Part shown: positions 1-10,771 of the stretch, in pieces
Layout of the letters: each line of letters starts with the position of its first letter
How positions within the stretch are numbered: position 1 is the first letter of the stretch
Origin: Paraspadella gotoi
Taxonomy: Eukaryota; Chaetognatha
Assembly: GCA_051294375.1 (NCBI GenBank)
Contig: CM119270.1
Coordinates: forward strand, 10,150,984-10,214,983
Direction: 5' to 3'
Length of the DNA: 64,000 bases
Made by a program: the position numbers and the translations under genes
Notes under the pieces: model-generated
Told to the model about the DNA's origin: nothing
Databases searched by the model: none
What the model saw: only the letters and a program-made list of their open reading frames with translations

Positions 1-630
1 TTGCAAAAAGTTGTCTATACAAAGTATAATTCTTTTTTCGATATTTTGATTATAAGTATGTGAAAAATATGAAAAACTATTTATAATCATCATCATCATT
101 TTTCGATAATTTTATTACTTTTTCTTAATTTTGACCAAGAAAACATAAATATTTTCAAAAGTTGTAGTTAAATTTTTTATTTAACTTTTTATGCTCTATC
201 AGAATCCATCAAAAAAGTTAAGATTGATTAAAAATTGTTTTTATCATTATATAGTAATATTATAATTTTAATAGCAACAATAAAAGCATTAAAATCGAAC
301 TTTTTAAAAAAATTCTTTTTTTACCTAAAAGTAGACTTCAAGACTAAAGTTTTGAACCCCCGCCCCTATTGAATTTAATTTCATAGTAGATTTCTACTTT
401 AATTAATTAATCAATCAATTAATTTATTAATTAATTTATTAATTAAAACTTTTATGAGTAGGAATTAGAGTGACGTAAAAATTATAAAATTTAAAAAAAT
501 TAAAATTTAACAAATAAAACATAAAAATAAAAACTAATAAAAATACTTTGGTAAATTTATTTTGTAATTTTATACATTAGTGGGCACCAGTGAGCTATAT
601 TTAATAATTATTTATATATAATAAAAGTAT
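1..630. other. AT-rich non-coding DNA with dispersed-repeat fragments
   Basis: No gene is visible. The first 250 bases resemble stretches near 45.48-45.70, 47.94-48.26 and 60.26-60.33 kb, sharing the phrase CTCTATCAGAATC and a CAT/ATG trinucleotide run, so they belong to an old dispersed repeat. An (AATT)n tract lies at about 395-450. Confidence 0.5.
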
Positions 631-914
631 GTGGATAAGGCGCCAAGTGGGGTGAAGATGACTATCCTTAACTTCTATAACCCCCTCTAGCAGACATGGA
701 ACGGGTCCTGGGTTTGGAAACAGGCTTGAGGGTTTGCCACACCCCCAAAGCGGCTTACGGCCGTCCTCACTCTTCCCGCAGGGTAAGTACCGGGTTGGGA
801 TTGAACCCGGTACCTAGTGGTCATGAGCTGATGGTTTTACTCAATGAGCCACCGGGTCACAACTGAAAGGGTTATGCTTATAGGCGGAGTGAACCGAGGC
901 AATGCCCGACTACA
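631..914 (-). repeat. tRNA-derived SINE, antisense copy
   Basis: Read on the minus strand it begins TGTAGTCGGGCATTGCC. It then has a tRNA-like part with an A-box-like GTGGCTCATTGAGT and a B-box GGGTTCAATCCC, and a tail ending near CCTTATCCACAC. At least four other copies with the same order lie at 30522, 38431, 57463 and 57872. An internal pol III promoter is inferred from the boxes. Confidence 0.85.
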
Positions 915-959
915 AGTATATAATAGGCTAAAATTTTAAAATACAATTTTTTTTTAATT

Positions 960-1165
960 TAAAAATTTAAAGTTGATATAAGAAAGTATAATTCTTTTTT
1001 AAAAATTCTTTCAATAAGTTAGTCAAAAATGTAAAAAACTATATTTAAAACGCTGATTTTCAATTTCCAGCTTAAAAATATAGTTTTTTGTAATTTAACC
1101 TACTTAATAACATAATTTTTAAAAAGATTTATATTTTCTTCTATCAACTTTTAATGAGGAATTCT
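960..1165. repeat. Small AT-rich foldback element
   Basis: The two halves are imperfect inverted repeats: AGTTGATATAAGAAAG at the left matches the complement of TTTTCTTCTATCAACTT at the right. It is related to the foldback at 54391-54994. No coding capacity is seen. Confidence 0.5.
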
Positions 1166-1259
1166 TAGAATTAAAAAATATTTGTAAAAAAAAAATAACT
1201 ACAGATTAGTATTCACTAATATAATAGTTTTTAAGATATTTAAGACATAAATAATAAAA

Positions 1260-1766
1260 ATTCAAATCAACTGGACTTTTTTTATACATACTTATTTCCA
1301 CTCAATTCCATCGAAAGTTTATATCCTGCTTAATCCCACACTTTCCTACCCACACAAAATTTTATCTCATTCTATCAATCCAATTATGAATAATTCGATC
1401 AATATGGGTTAAAATTAGTAAAAAGATTTAAGTAATTGTGACTTATATTTTTTCCATTTAAACTCGCTCCACTGGCTTGATTCCATCGAAATACTATATC
1501 CAGCTTATTCACACACTTTCCTAACCACACACAAAAGTTCTTTCTAATTCTACTATCCAATCACGAGTATTTGGAGATTTTTGCTCAGTGGGACGGACGG
1601 CCGGACGGACGGACTGACATATATATTTTTTTTTGCATAATTTATCATAATTCAATGTTCTGACATAATTGTCATAATTGAGGGAGCGGACCGACGGACC
1701 GACGGACCGACGGACCGACAAAGTGGATTACAGAATCGGGATCTGCTAATAAGCAGATCCAACTTA
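1260..1766 (+). repeat. Helentron/HINE-like family A, partial copy
   Basis: It holds two copies of the family's internal unit of about 170-180 bp (TCCATCGAAA ... CACACTTTCCTACCCACACA ... CCAATCACGAGT). A GGACGGACGG run follows, then TTTGCATAATTTATCATAAT, and finally the terminal hairpin GGATCTGC-TAATAA-GCAGATCC. The 5' end is missing. Apparent reading frames rich in SVRPSVRP come from the GGAC tandem repeat and are not genes. Confidence 0.7.
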
Positions 1767-1767
1767 A

Positions 1768-2013
1768 ACAAGTTTGAGCAAACAATGTCGGATCTGCCTA
1801 CGATAATTAATTAATTAATTTAATTAATTAATTAATTAATTAGATTAATTAATTAATTAATATATTAATTATAATTTATATTCAGCTTGTCATCATCGAT
1901 GTCCTTAAAATTGAGTCAGGACAGTTATTAAATGTTTTGTTTACATTTTATCAAAACAAACAAATATCCTCTATTATCGAGCCAGGCGGGCAAAGCCCGT
2001 CCTGTCTAGATTT
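1768..2013 (+). repeat. Family A 5' end, (AATT)n tract and family C hairpin
   Basis: AACAAGTTTGAGCAAACAAT at 1768 is the family A start, abutting the preceding copy's terminal hairpin. An AATTAATT run follows, then at about 1977-2013 a strong hairpin around CGGGC-AAA-GCCCG flanked by ATTATCGAGCCAG and CTAGAT. The same hairpin unit recurs at 51756-51795. Confidence 0.55.
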
Positions 2014-2274
2014 TTTTTCGGTTTAGCTTTCGGTCTCGCTTTTTTGCAATCATGGCTTCTGAAAGTGTGATATCATAGGGAGTTGAATTTTCATATATGG
2101 CTTCTAATCATCAAGATCTTTAAAATTCTCATGTTTCATATCAATATTGGTATTTGTTTATGTTTTATTTACAAAACAAAAACGTTTTAATTATATGTCG
2201 CTCTCTCTCTCTCTTTTTTCTCCGTCACTGCTTCTTCTAAAAACGAGTTCCGGCTCTGCAGCGTCTGTCCAGCT

Positions 2275-2322
<48 letters not shown>

Positions 2323-2771
2323 ACAAAAAAATTTTTAGATATAATGTGGGTTCACTAATGTAAAAAACGATGCCGCGAACAGGGCGCGAACCCGGGTCCT
2401 TTGGGTAGAGAATAGCTCACGCTACGTGCGGCGCCATAAGTACTGCTGATTCTTTAACGAGTAAAGGGGCTGTAGAGCTTCTCTCTCTCTCTCTCTTTTA
2501 ATTATTATATATCGCTCTTTCTCTTTCTCTTTTTCTCTGCAGCGGCTGTCTCTCTCTCTCTCTCTCTTTTTCTCTCTCTCTCTCTGTCTCTCTGTCTCTC
2601 TGTGTGTGTCTGTCCCTATCTGTCCGATCTTTTGCGTGATCGTGTTTTTTTTGAAAAATTTTGATTATTTTTTTCCTTCTAAAAACTTTTTATTATTGCC
2701 ATTTATTCCGCGCTTTTTTTCAATACAAAATCCCATATTTTCATCCGTGATTTTCGTGGATTTATTCTCTT

Positions 2772-2806
<35 letters not shown>

Positions 2807-3266
2807 TTCTTCTCTCTCTCTCTTCTCTCTCTTTCACTCATACACGCATTTGTTTGTTTTATTGACTATCATCGCATCAATTAATGACAATCATCGCATC
2901 AATGAATGACTATCATCACAGCAGTGAATGACTATCATCGCATCAATAATTGATTATCATCGAATCAATAATCAATTCCTATTACATCAATAAATTACTA
3001 TTACATCAATCAATTAGTATTACCTCAATCAATTACTAGTACATCAACAATTCGTTATCGCATGATTCATTCGTTTTTTTCCCGGTTTTTTTCATTAATT
3101 TTCTATGATAGTGGGCTCTGGCTCGATCTTGAGTCTTTTAAGATTTTTTTATTTTATGTCTCCTTCTCTCTCTCTCTCTCTCACTCTCTCTCTTTCCTCT
3201 CCACTCTCTCACTCTCTCTTTCTCTCTCTTTTTATGCAATAGCGACGATCCTTATGCTTTTAAGAT
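2014..3266 (-). repeat. Family B-like repeat with CT microsatellites
   Basis: The right end (GCGACGATCCTTATGCTTTT, about 3245) is the family B terminus in minus orientation. Long (CT)n runs lie at about 2279-2325, 2480-2600, 2770-2840 and 3165-3235. Apparent frames of Ser/Leu repeats are translations of (CT)n and are not genes. A short tRNA-like piece with GGGTTCGCGCCC (minus strand) lies at about 2365-2450 and may be a SINE relic. Confidence 0.5.
2860..3062. repeat. Degenerate minisatellite
   Basis: The phrase ATGACTATCATCGCATCAAT recurs in degenerate form with a period of about 20-22 bp. Later units drift to CAATTACTATTACATCAAT. Confidence 0.75.
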
Positions 3267-3289
3267 TTTTTTAACTTGCATCATTTTTT

Positions 3290-4497
3290 CAACTTGCATA
3301 ATTTTTCAACTTGCATTCCGTCAAAACTTTATATCTAGCTTCTTCACTCACTTTCCTACCGGCTCACAAAATTTCATCTCAATCTATCATGGGTTAAAAT
3401 AAATAAAAAGATTCAAGTAAATGTGACTCATATTTTTTTCATTTAAACTCATTTCCACTGGTACGTTTCCACTGAAACTTTATATCAAGCTTCGTCATAC
3501 GTTTTCCTACCCACACACAAAATTTCAACTCAATCTATCCATCCAATTATGATTAATTAGAGTATTTATTGGTTAAAATAAGTAAAAAGATTTTAGTAAA
3601 TTCGACTTATGTTTTTTCCATTTAAACTAATTTCCACTCACACGATTCCATCGAAATTTTATATCCAGCTTTATCACACACTTTCCTACCCACACACAAA
3701 ATTTAATTCCAATCCAACCAGCCAATCACGAGTTATTGGAGCTTTTTGCTAAGATGGGACGGATGGACGGATTGATTGACTAATTAATTAATTATTGATT
3801 AATTTATTTACTAATTGATTAATTAACTGATTAATTATTTGATTTATTAATACATCCTGCAGATACATTTAATATAAAAGGAAAAAGAAGCATAATCAAT
3901 TAGTAAAACAGGTTTTTGTTTTTTTCCATTTAAACTCATTTCCACTCAAACTATTCCATCTAAACTTGATTTCCTGTTCAATCACACACTTTCCTACCCA
4001 CATACAAAATTCCAGGTCAATCAGCCATCCACTCATGAGCAATTGGTGTTCAAATAGTGAATATATTTTTTTTGTTTTTTTCCATTAAACTCATTTCCAC
4101 TCGGACGATTCCATCGAAACTTAATATCCAGCTCAATCACACACTTACCTATCCACACACAAATTTCATTTAAATCCATCCATCCAATCACGAGTAATTG
4201 GTGTTTTTTGCTAAGGTGGGACGGACGGACGGACGGACGGACGGACGGCACGGACGGACGGACGGACGGACGGGACGGACGGACGGACGGACGGACGACG
4301 GACGACAGACAGACAGACAGACAGACAGACGGACGGACGGACATCATTTTTTTTGCATAATTTATCATAATTCGATGTTCTGACATGATATAAGTGTGTG
4401 CCCGACAATATTGAGGGGGCGGACCGACGGACCGAAAAGTGAGTTATAAAAAGTGAGTTATAGGAGTCGGGATCTACTGATAAGCAGATCCGACTAA
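3290..4497 (+). repeat. Family A copy with several internal units and a CGGA array
   Basis: About five degenerate copies of the 170-190-bp internal unit precede a (GGAC)n/(AGAC)n array at 4218-4340. The conserved 3' section (GCATAATTTATCATAATTCG, TGCCCGACAATATTGAGG) and the terminal hairpin near 4468-4490 follow, ending GACTAAAAAT. The array also produces open frames on both strands that I do not regard as genes. Confidence 0.75.
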
Positions 4498-5855
4498 AAA
4501 TTACAGTTGGTTATTAAAGTAGTTTTTCGCTTCTTATGAGCGACATATTTAAATCTCGTTATGCAAAAAAGAAAACCATTAAAAAAATAATATAAATAGC
4601 AATTGATAAATTAAAAATAATTATTTGAACATGGAGATTTATTTTGCTAATTAATGAAGAACGTACAAAATTTTGTTTTTGAGATTTTCTTTTTCTAATT
4701 AAAAAAAATTGTACAAAAAAGTCCATATTTTAAATAAAACTTGTTACCTTACTAAATATGCAAAATGGCTTTTTTTCAACTCATGAAAAATGTAGAAAAA
4801 ATGAAGAAATGAAACAATTAAAATAAATATTTATATTAGTAATATTATTACTGCATAAACTGAAACTCGACGCAAGAGGGAAAACAAAAGTCATGCAATT
4901 AACAAACCACCGACCGGTTTAAGGTTGGTAACGGTCATCGAAAATGGAACGTACCCAAAATTGGCATGCTTTGTAATACGGATGTGGGATGTCACAACAA
5001 CTTCATCCAATTTTAAATATCTTAGAAGGCTAACGCGTCAGCCCAACGCACTACCTTAACAGATACGGTGCTTTAGTGAGTCTTCATGACAGCGAGCGAA
5101 CAAAACAAAACAAATCCTGATCCTCCGTGAACATAACGAAATCATTTTTCAGTTTTATTATTAAAACTCTGCAAGCTTTTTCGAATATTTTTTTAAAAAA
5201 TTAAAATGATATATTTTCTATCTAAACAACGTCACAAAATTCTATTCCATAAATTATTAAAGATCAAATGCAATATAAAAATGATATTTTGATGATTTGA
5301 ACAAATATTCTGAATCGGCAAGATTAGTCAGTGTAGCTGAAGAGGGCGCGCAGGCAAATACAAAGCATTTGTTTGTCATGGCAGAAAATAATTTGGAATA
5401 TATCAATATTATCAATAATATTATAGCTTGAAACAATTAAAAAAGTATTGATATTTTTTCTCAGCATTTAGTATTTTACTTAAAACTTCACGTCATGGTT
5501 TACTTCGTTTAAAAATATGAACGTGGCCAAAATTTGCCCTGGTGCTTCCTGGCTCTTCGATTTCCGATAATAATTAAATTCAGATCGGTGAATGAAAGCA
5601 TACTCCGAGTGTACTATATATTAAAATTTTAATCATAAATAATAATAAAATAAAAACTTTTTTAATACGTCCGTGCTCTCTTAAAGTAACTGTACATGGT
5701 GACAATTTTACAAGCGCCGGAAATACGTTGTCATTTGCAAACATGTGGTTATTTTATTGATTCAATGAGTCAAGTAGAAAATACTAAAACTATTTGTGTT
5801 AAAATTTTATATTGATCAGTTAAGATATGCCTTGACAATGAGTGGAGAAAGTTGA
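4498..5855. other. AT-rich non-coding stretch
   Basis: No coding pattern, RNA gene or clear repeat boundary is recognised. A less AT-rich island at about 4860-5110 looks single-copy in this window, but I see no reading frame in it. Confidence 0.4.
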
Positions 5856-6490
5856 CTTTTCAAATCGGGTTTCATTTTCCAAATTCTTTTTTTTTCTTTA
5901 ACTTTTAGCACTTTTTTAAACAAAATATTTATTAAAATATTAACAATGTTAATATCCTCAGAAAGCCCTTAAAAATATAAAGAGAATGATATACTTACAA
6001 AAGCTTTAACATAAAAAGTAAGCTGCCCAGCCTTGGTTCAATTAAGAGTGTCAAAAGTGAATTATTTAAAATTTTAAATCTTTTTTTAAAATATATGACC
6101 TGTTTAAATTATTATAACATAAAATATTATTATTTTTATAAGTATCATGAAAGAGCCTAAAAAAAAGGATTTAAGATAGCCAATCAAAATTTGATAAAAA
6201 TCATAAATTTACTCTCCAGCTATTGATTTTTAAAAAGATGTTTCGTTTTTGAATATCCTAATTAAATTAAAGCTGGGCAAATTAAATTTTATACTACAGT
6301 ATTCATAAGTACGTCATTCTCTTTAGATTTGAAAGGGCTTTCAGAATATAATAATAATAATATTATTATTTGATTTCAAATTTCTTCAGAAAACTTACTG
6401 AAAGTAAGAGAAAAAAATAAAATCTAAAAAAAGTGAGTTTAAAAATTAGAGAAAATTTTCAAATCCATCTTCCTGCTATCATTGCTGAGG
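5856..6490. repeat. Foldback element, about 0.6 kb
   Basis: 5860-6230 is matched in diverged inverted form by about 6230-6440. For example AGAAAGCCCTTAAAAA pairs with the complement of GAAAGGGCTTTC, and AGAATGATATACTTAC with GTACGTCATTCTCTTTAG. A further inverted copy of the left half occupies 9760-10148. It ends close to the gap at 6503. Confidence 0.55.
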
Positions 6491-6502
6491 CGGCGATCCC
6501 GG

Positions 6503-6527
6503 NNNNNNNNNNNNNNNNNNNNNNNNN
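6503..6527. other. Assembly gap (25 N)
   Basis: A run of 25 N. It marks the outer end of the left arm of the first palindrome, where sequence jumps abruptly from a foldback repeat into zinc-finger coding sequence. Confidence 0.99.
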
Positions 6528-9064
6528 AAGAGAGAGATTAGTGGAGAAGAAAAGTCTGATTTTGCGAAAGGTGAAGAGTTTATATGAAATTTAAAAAGAA
6601 GAGAGAGAGAACTTGGGACTGAACGCGTGACTTATGAGACTTCTGAGACAGAAGATATTGAGATGTAAAATTTGTTTAATCAGCTTTGAAATAGGGCGCA
6701 ATTGAAGAAACATATCAAATTCATTCATGAAAATTCTATATTCGATGTCAGTTTTGCCAAAAAAAGTATTTTCACCAGAAATTTTATCGGAACACGTAAA
6801 TTGTTTTCATTCTTTTGGAATCGCTAATCTTTCTTTGATTGACAGTTCAGAAACTAACTTAGATGAAAAAAATGGAAAGCCATTGTTACAGACGCAAAAC
6901 TCGTTCGAGACAATTGAGGATATAAAATCCATAAGCGACGCACAAGAAATCATAAAGTGCCCAATTGAGACTGATAGTTCAAGTTGGAAATTGAGCATAA
7001 TGATAACAAATATGCAATGAATCAGAGTTGTATTTCTATCTCAGAAGTTAGACAGACTATTATGAAAACCAAACTCCTTAATGATATAAATTCGTTTTCA
7101 AATATTAATCTTATCATTGCCCAAAATTTGGCTCACTCAATGCACGGAACTGAAGAAGATATACTTGATTACTCACGGAAAATTAGAAAAGAAAGGCAAA
7201 ATATTATTCAGATGTATCCCCCAAAAAATCCGCGAATTATGTGGACAAAATATAATTTTCCTAGTAAATTCAAGATAAAAGGAGGAAAAATATTATTTGA
7301 CATTAAACCTCATTCAACAACTAAATCTAAAATAGAACAATTTTGTTTGGACTCATTTAGACAAGCTGAAGCTAACATTTATGCTGAAGTTGAAACTTTG
7401 ATGATGGATATTTTAGAAAAGACAGAAAATTCCTTCAAAAAAACAAACGGTGAAAAAGACAGATATAACTCTGATCAGTGGGATCAAGAGAAACAAAATG
7501 AAGATTTTTTCCTTTCGAACTTTCTTCAGTTGCACAGAAATAAACCAAAAGAAAAATTTTCCAAGAAACAGAGAATGTATTAAAATCTTTTCGGGCTCTT
7601 CACGAAGAAAGCTATTTTATGCGGGAGAGAAAATATGTCTGCAAGGTCTGTTCAATCGCATTTGAAGAAAAGTTGGATTTATGGAACCATCACAAGATTG
7701 ATCATAGTCTGGTTTCGGTGATGCCGCAAAGATCCTTTATAGAAATAGATAGCTCACAAACATTACCATGGATCCAAACTCCAGAGGCCAAAACAAAAAC
7801 ATCGGGAATAATTGCAAATGTAACGACTCTACCTCAGGGAGGAAAACCGGATAATGGGGATTTTCGTTGTACCTTTTGCGATGCATCATTTCGTTATCCC
7901 TCTAAACTTCATAGCCATATTCTTGATTGTGCTTCTGATAAACACTATCGCAGTATGAGGAGAATCAATGAAGCTTTCTTTGGGGTTAAAAAAAAGAAAA
8001 AAATATCGAAACACAAACATAAAAAGAATGAAGAAGGTTTGCTGATAATCAAAAAAAGAAAAAACCTATCAAAAGATTCTGTTTCCAGAAAGAAAAGGTC
8101 TCTGAAAACTTCCTCATCTGCACAAGAGATCTTAAGAACTTTACGCAATAGAAATAAAGAAAATTCTTTGGGTGAAAACATGTCAACGGATCTTCACTGT
8201 CAAAAGTGCAAAAAAAATTTGCTGCTCTCAGCGTGCTTTCAAGGCACAAAATACTTTGTAAAGGTAAAAATGCCTCTGATATTAATCAGAATCTAGGCCA
8301 AAAAGGTTTTATGAAACACAGGGGAGCGTTCACAACATTAAATCGTAATAGAAATATACACAAAGAAATTCGTCCAAGAAAATCCCGAAGTGAAAAAACA
8401 GAATCCCAAAATGAGCTAAAACTTAATGTTGCAACTAAAGGAAATCCTATTGAGAACATCGTTGTTGATGTTTTACAAATTGCTAAAGTTATGAAATTTC
8501 AACAGAAACTATATTACCTAGTCTTCCAACATGTTTTTAAATGTGGAAACCATAAGACCCGAAGGCATGACTGCACTGCTGTTAAAAAGCAAAAAACAGG
8601 TAATAAAAAACTCCTCTTATTTTCATGATGAGGATGACGAGGACACAATAGAGGCCTTCTTAGAATCAAAAACATCAGGAGAATCGCGAAAAGTACAAAC
8701 TTCTACCGGCAAGAAAGAAAACGAGATGACTTTTGGTTCCACCACGTGTAAAGATTGCAATGAAACGTTTCTCTCTCCATATCTGTTCGTACTACACCAG
8801 AGCACTTGTCGACTGGAAAAACAAACAAAAATCAACACATCTCGAAATAAAAGATTAAGTAAAAATAACGATAGTTTACTGAAAATTTATAAAAAACATA
8901 AGAAGGGAAATGCTAAATCTAAAGCTACATCGTCATGGGAACGTTTAGAGGCTGCGTCAAAAATTATGAAGCAAAATCATATGCACCGTAGAGGTTTGCT
9001 TCAAACAAAAATTAAAGATCATCTAAAGGTTAAAAGAAAAACTTCAAAGGTGAACTGGAAGTAG
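6528..9064 (+). pseudogene. Inverted, frameshifted copy of the PRDM last exon (probable assembly artefact)
   Basis: This plus-strand stretch mirrors 13305-10772, the zinc-finger exon on the minus strand, almost base for base. Small indels break it into at least five frames (about 6727-7020, 6984-7583, 7619-8296, 8206-8628 and 8531-9064), while the minus-strand copy is open throughout. Differences are mostly one- or two-base insertions and losses, often at homopolymers, the pattern of unpolished long-read sequence. It keeps finger motifs such as CKVCSIAFEEKLDLWNHH and the same C-terminus (SKVNWK). A real inverted pseudogene is possible, but the gap at its outer end and the indel-only divergence favour a fold-back read. 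Confidence 0.8.
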
Positions 9065-9673
9065 TCATTTACGTTAAATTCCAGTGCTTTGAAAAAGAAC
9101 TTTACATTGAAATTTATTTTTAAACGAAGAAGATAACCCTTTTAAACTATTTGGATGCTCCTCTGCAATAGTGTCGTATGCACCATGTTTAATTATTTTT
9201 ACAATCAAATCAATTCATTTCATCATTAATTTTATAATTTTTCATACAATGTTCAATAAACTTTATAGGTGTATAATTTCTTAGGAGTAGTGTTTTAATT
9301 TGTCATTAAATTATTGATTTCCGGAGTTTATTGTTGAAATAATTTACACTTTTTTTCTTATTACAGTTAGTGTTTTAATTGTAAAATAAGTTATAATGCT
9401 CATCTTTGAGTAAACCTTTCTTTAGCTAGTTTTGCTGGGTGGAATTTCACAAAGCGCAACATTTTGACTTTTCATAAGCCTTTTTCAAAGGTGTCATTCA
9501 TAAGTTTCATTCACCTTTGAGGGAGATTTGAATCACTGAAGATCAGTGCTTGTTTAAATATTTTAATAATATTATCCAGAAATATTGTTTTGTTTTATCT
9601 TATGGCACATAACTACCAAATAAATTCCTTAAGAGCAATTAAACTATTGCCAAGATCATGTCATTTGCAAACC
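9065..9673 (+). repeat. Inverted copy of the PRDM 3' flank
   Basis: Mirrors 10159-10771 with few differences, including the poly(A) signal AATAAA at 9255-9260. The arm ends at GGTTTGCAAATGACATG, which resumes just after the second gap. Confidence 0.85.
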
Positions 9674-10148
9674 CATGAAGATTTTTTCAATGTTAAATAT
9701 GAATCTAAAAGTAAAAACCCAAACTATTTATACATGCAAATTTTATCAGAATCGATTTTGATATAATTAATAGCTGGAGAGTAAATTTATGATATTTATC
9801 AAATAGTGATTGGCTATCTTAAATCTTTTTTTTTCAAGCTCTTTCATGAATCATGATGCTTATATAAATAATAATATTTTCTGTTATAATAACTTAAACA
9901 GGTCATATATTTTAAAAAAGATTTAAAATTTTAGATAATTAACTTTTGACTGTCTTAATTAAACCAAGGCTGGGAAGTTTAATTTTTATGTTAAAGCTTT
10001 TGTAAGTATATCATTCTCTTCATTTTTTAAGGGCTTTCTGAGGATATTAATATTATTAATATCCTAATAAATAGTTTGTTTAAAAAAGTGCTAAAAGTTA
10101 AAAAAAAATTTAAAAATGGAAAATGAAACCCTATTTTAGAAGCTAACT
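9674..10148 (-). repeat. Palindrome spacer with an arm of the 5.9-kb foldback
   Basis: 9760-10148 is an inverted, moderately diverged copy of 5856-6240. It separates the two palindrome arms and runs into the gap at 10149. Confidence 0.7.
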
Positions 10149-10158
10149 NNNNNNNNNN
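10149..10158. other. Assembly gap (10 N)
   Basis: Ten N bases at the centre of the first palindrome. Confidence 0.99.
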
Positions 10159-10575
10159 GGGTTTGCAAATGACATGATCTTGGCAATAGTTTAATTGCTC
10201 TTAAGGAATTTATTTGGTAGTTATGTGCCAATAAGATAAAAACAAAACAATATTTCTGGATAATATTATTAAAATATTTAAACAAGCACTGATCTTCAGT
10301 GATTCAAATCTCCCTCAAAGGTGAATGAAACTTATGAATGACACCTTTGAAAAAGGCTTATGAAAAGTCAAAATGTTGCGCTTTGTGAAATTCCCACCCA
10401 GCAAAACTAGCTAAAGAAAGGTTTACTCAAAGATGAGCATTATAACTTATTTTACAATTAAAACACTAACTGTAATAAGAAAAAAAGTGTAAATTATTTC
10501 AACAATAAACTCCGGAAATCAATAATTTAATGACAAATTAAAACACTACTCCTAAGAAATTATACACCTATAAAG

Positions 10576-10581
10576 TTTATT
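10576..10581 (-). terminator. Candidate poly(A) signal of the PRDM gene
   Basis: AATAAA on the minus strand about 190 bases after the stop codon at 10772, in AT-rich sequence. It is the best-placed canonical hexamer for a short 3' UTR. The true cleavage site cannot be seen. Confidence 0.5.
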
Positions 10582-10771
10582 GAACATTGTATGAAAAATT
10601 ATAAAATTAATGATGAAATGAATTGATTTGATTGTAAAAATAATTAAACATGGTGCATACGACACTATTGCAGAGGAGCATCCAAATAGTTTAAAAGGGT
10701 TATCTTCTTCGTTTAAAAATAAATTTCAATGTAAAGTTCTTTTTCAAAGCACTGGAATTTAACGTAAATGA

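Noticed and set aside
4198-4408. Proteins rich in RTDGRTDG or SVRPSVRP
   Set aside because: Open on both strands only because the GGAC tandem repeat lacks stops; no start context or homology.
6528-9064. A second, divergently oriented zinc-finger gene
   Set aside because: It is the reverse complement of the last PRDM exon with frame-breaking indels and a gap at its outer end; it is better explained as a false inverted copy.
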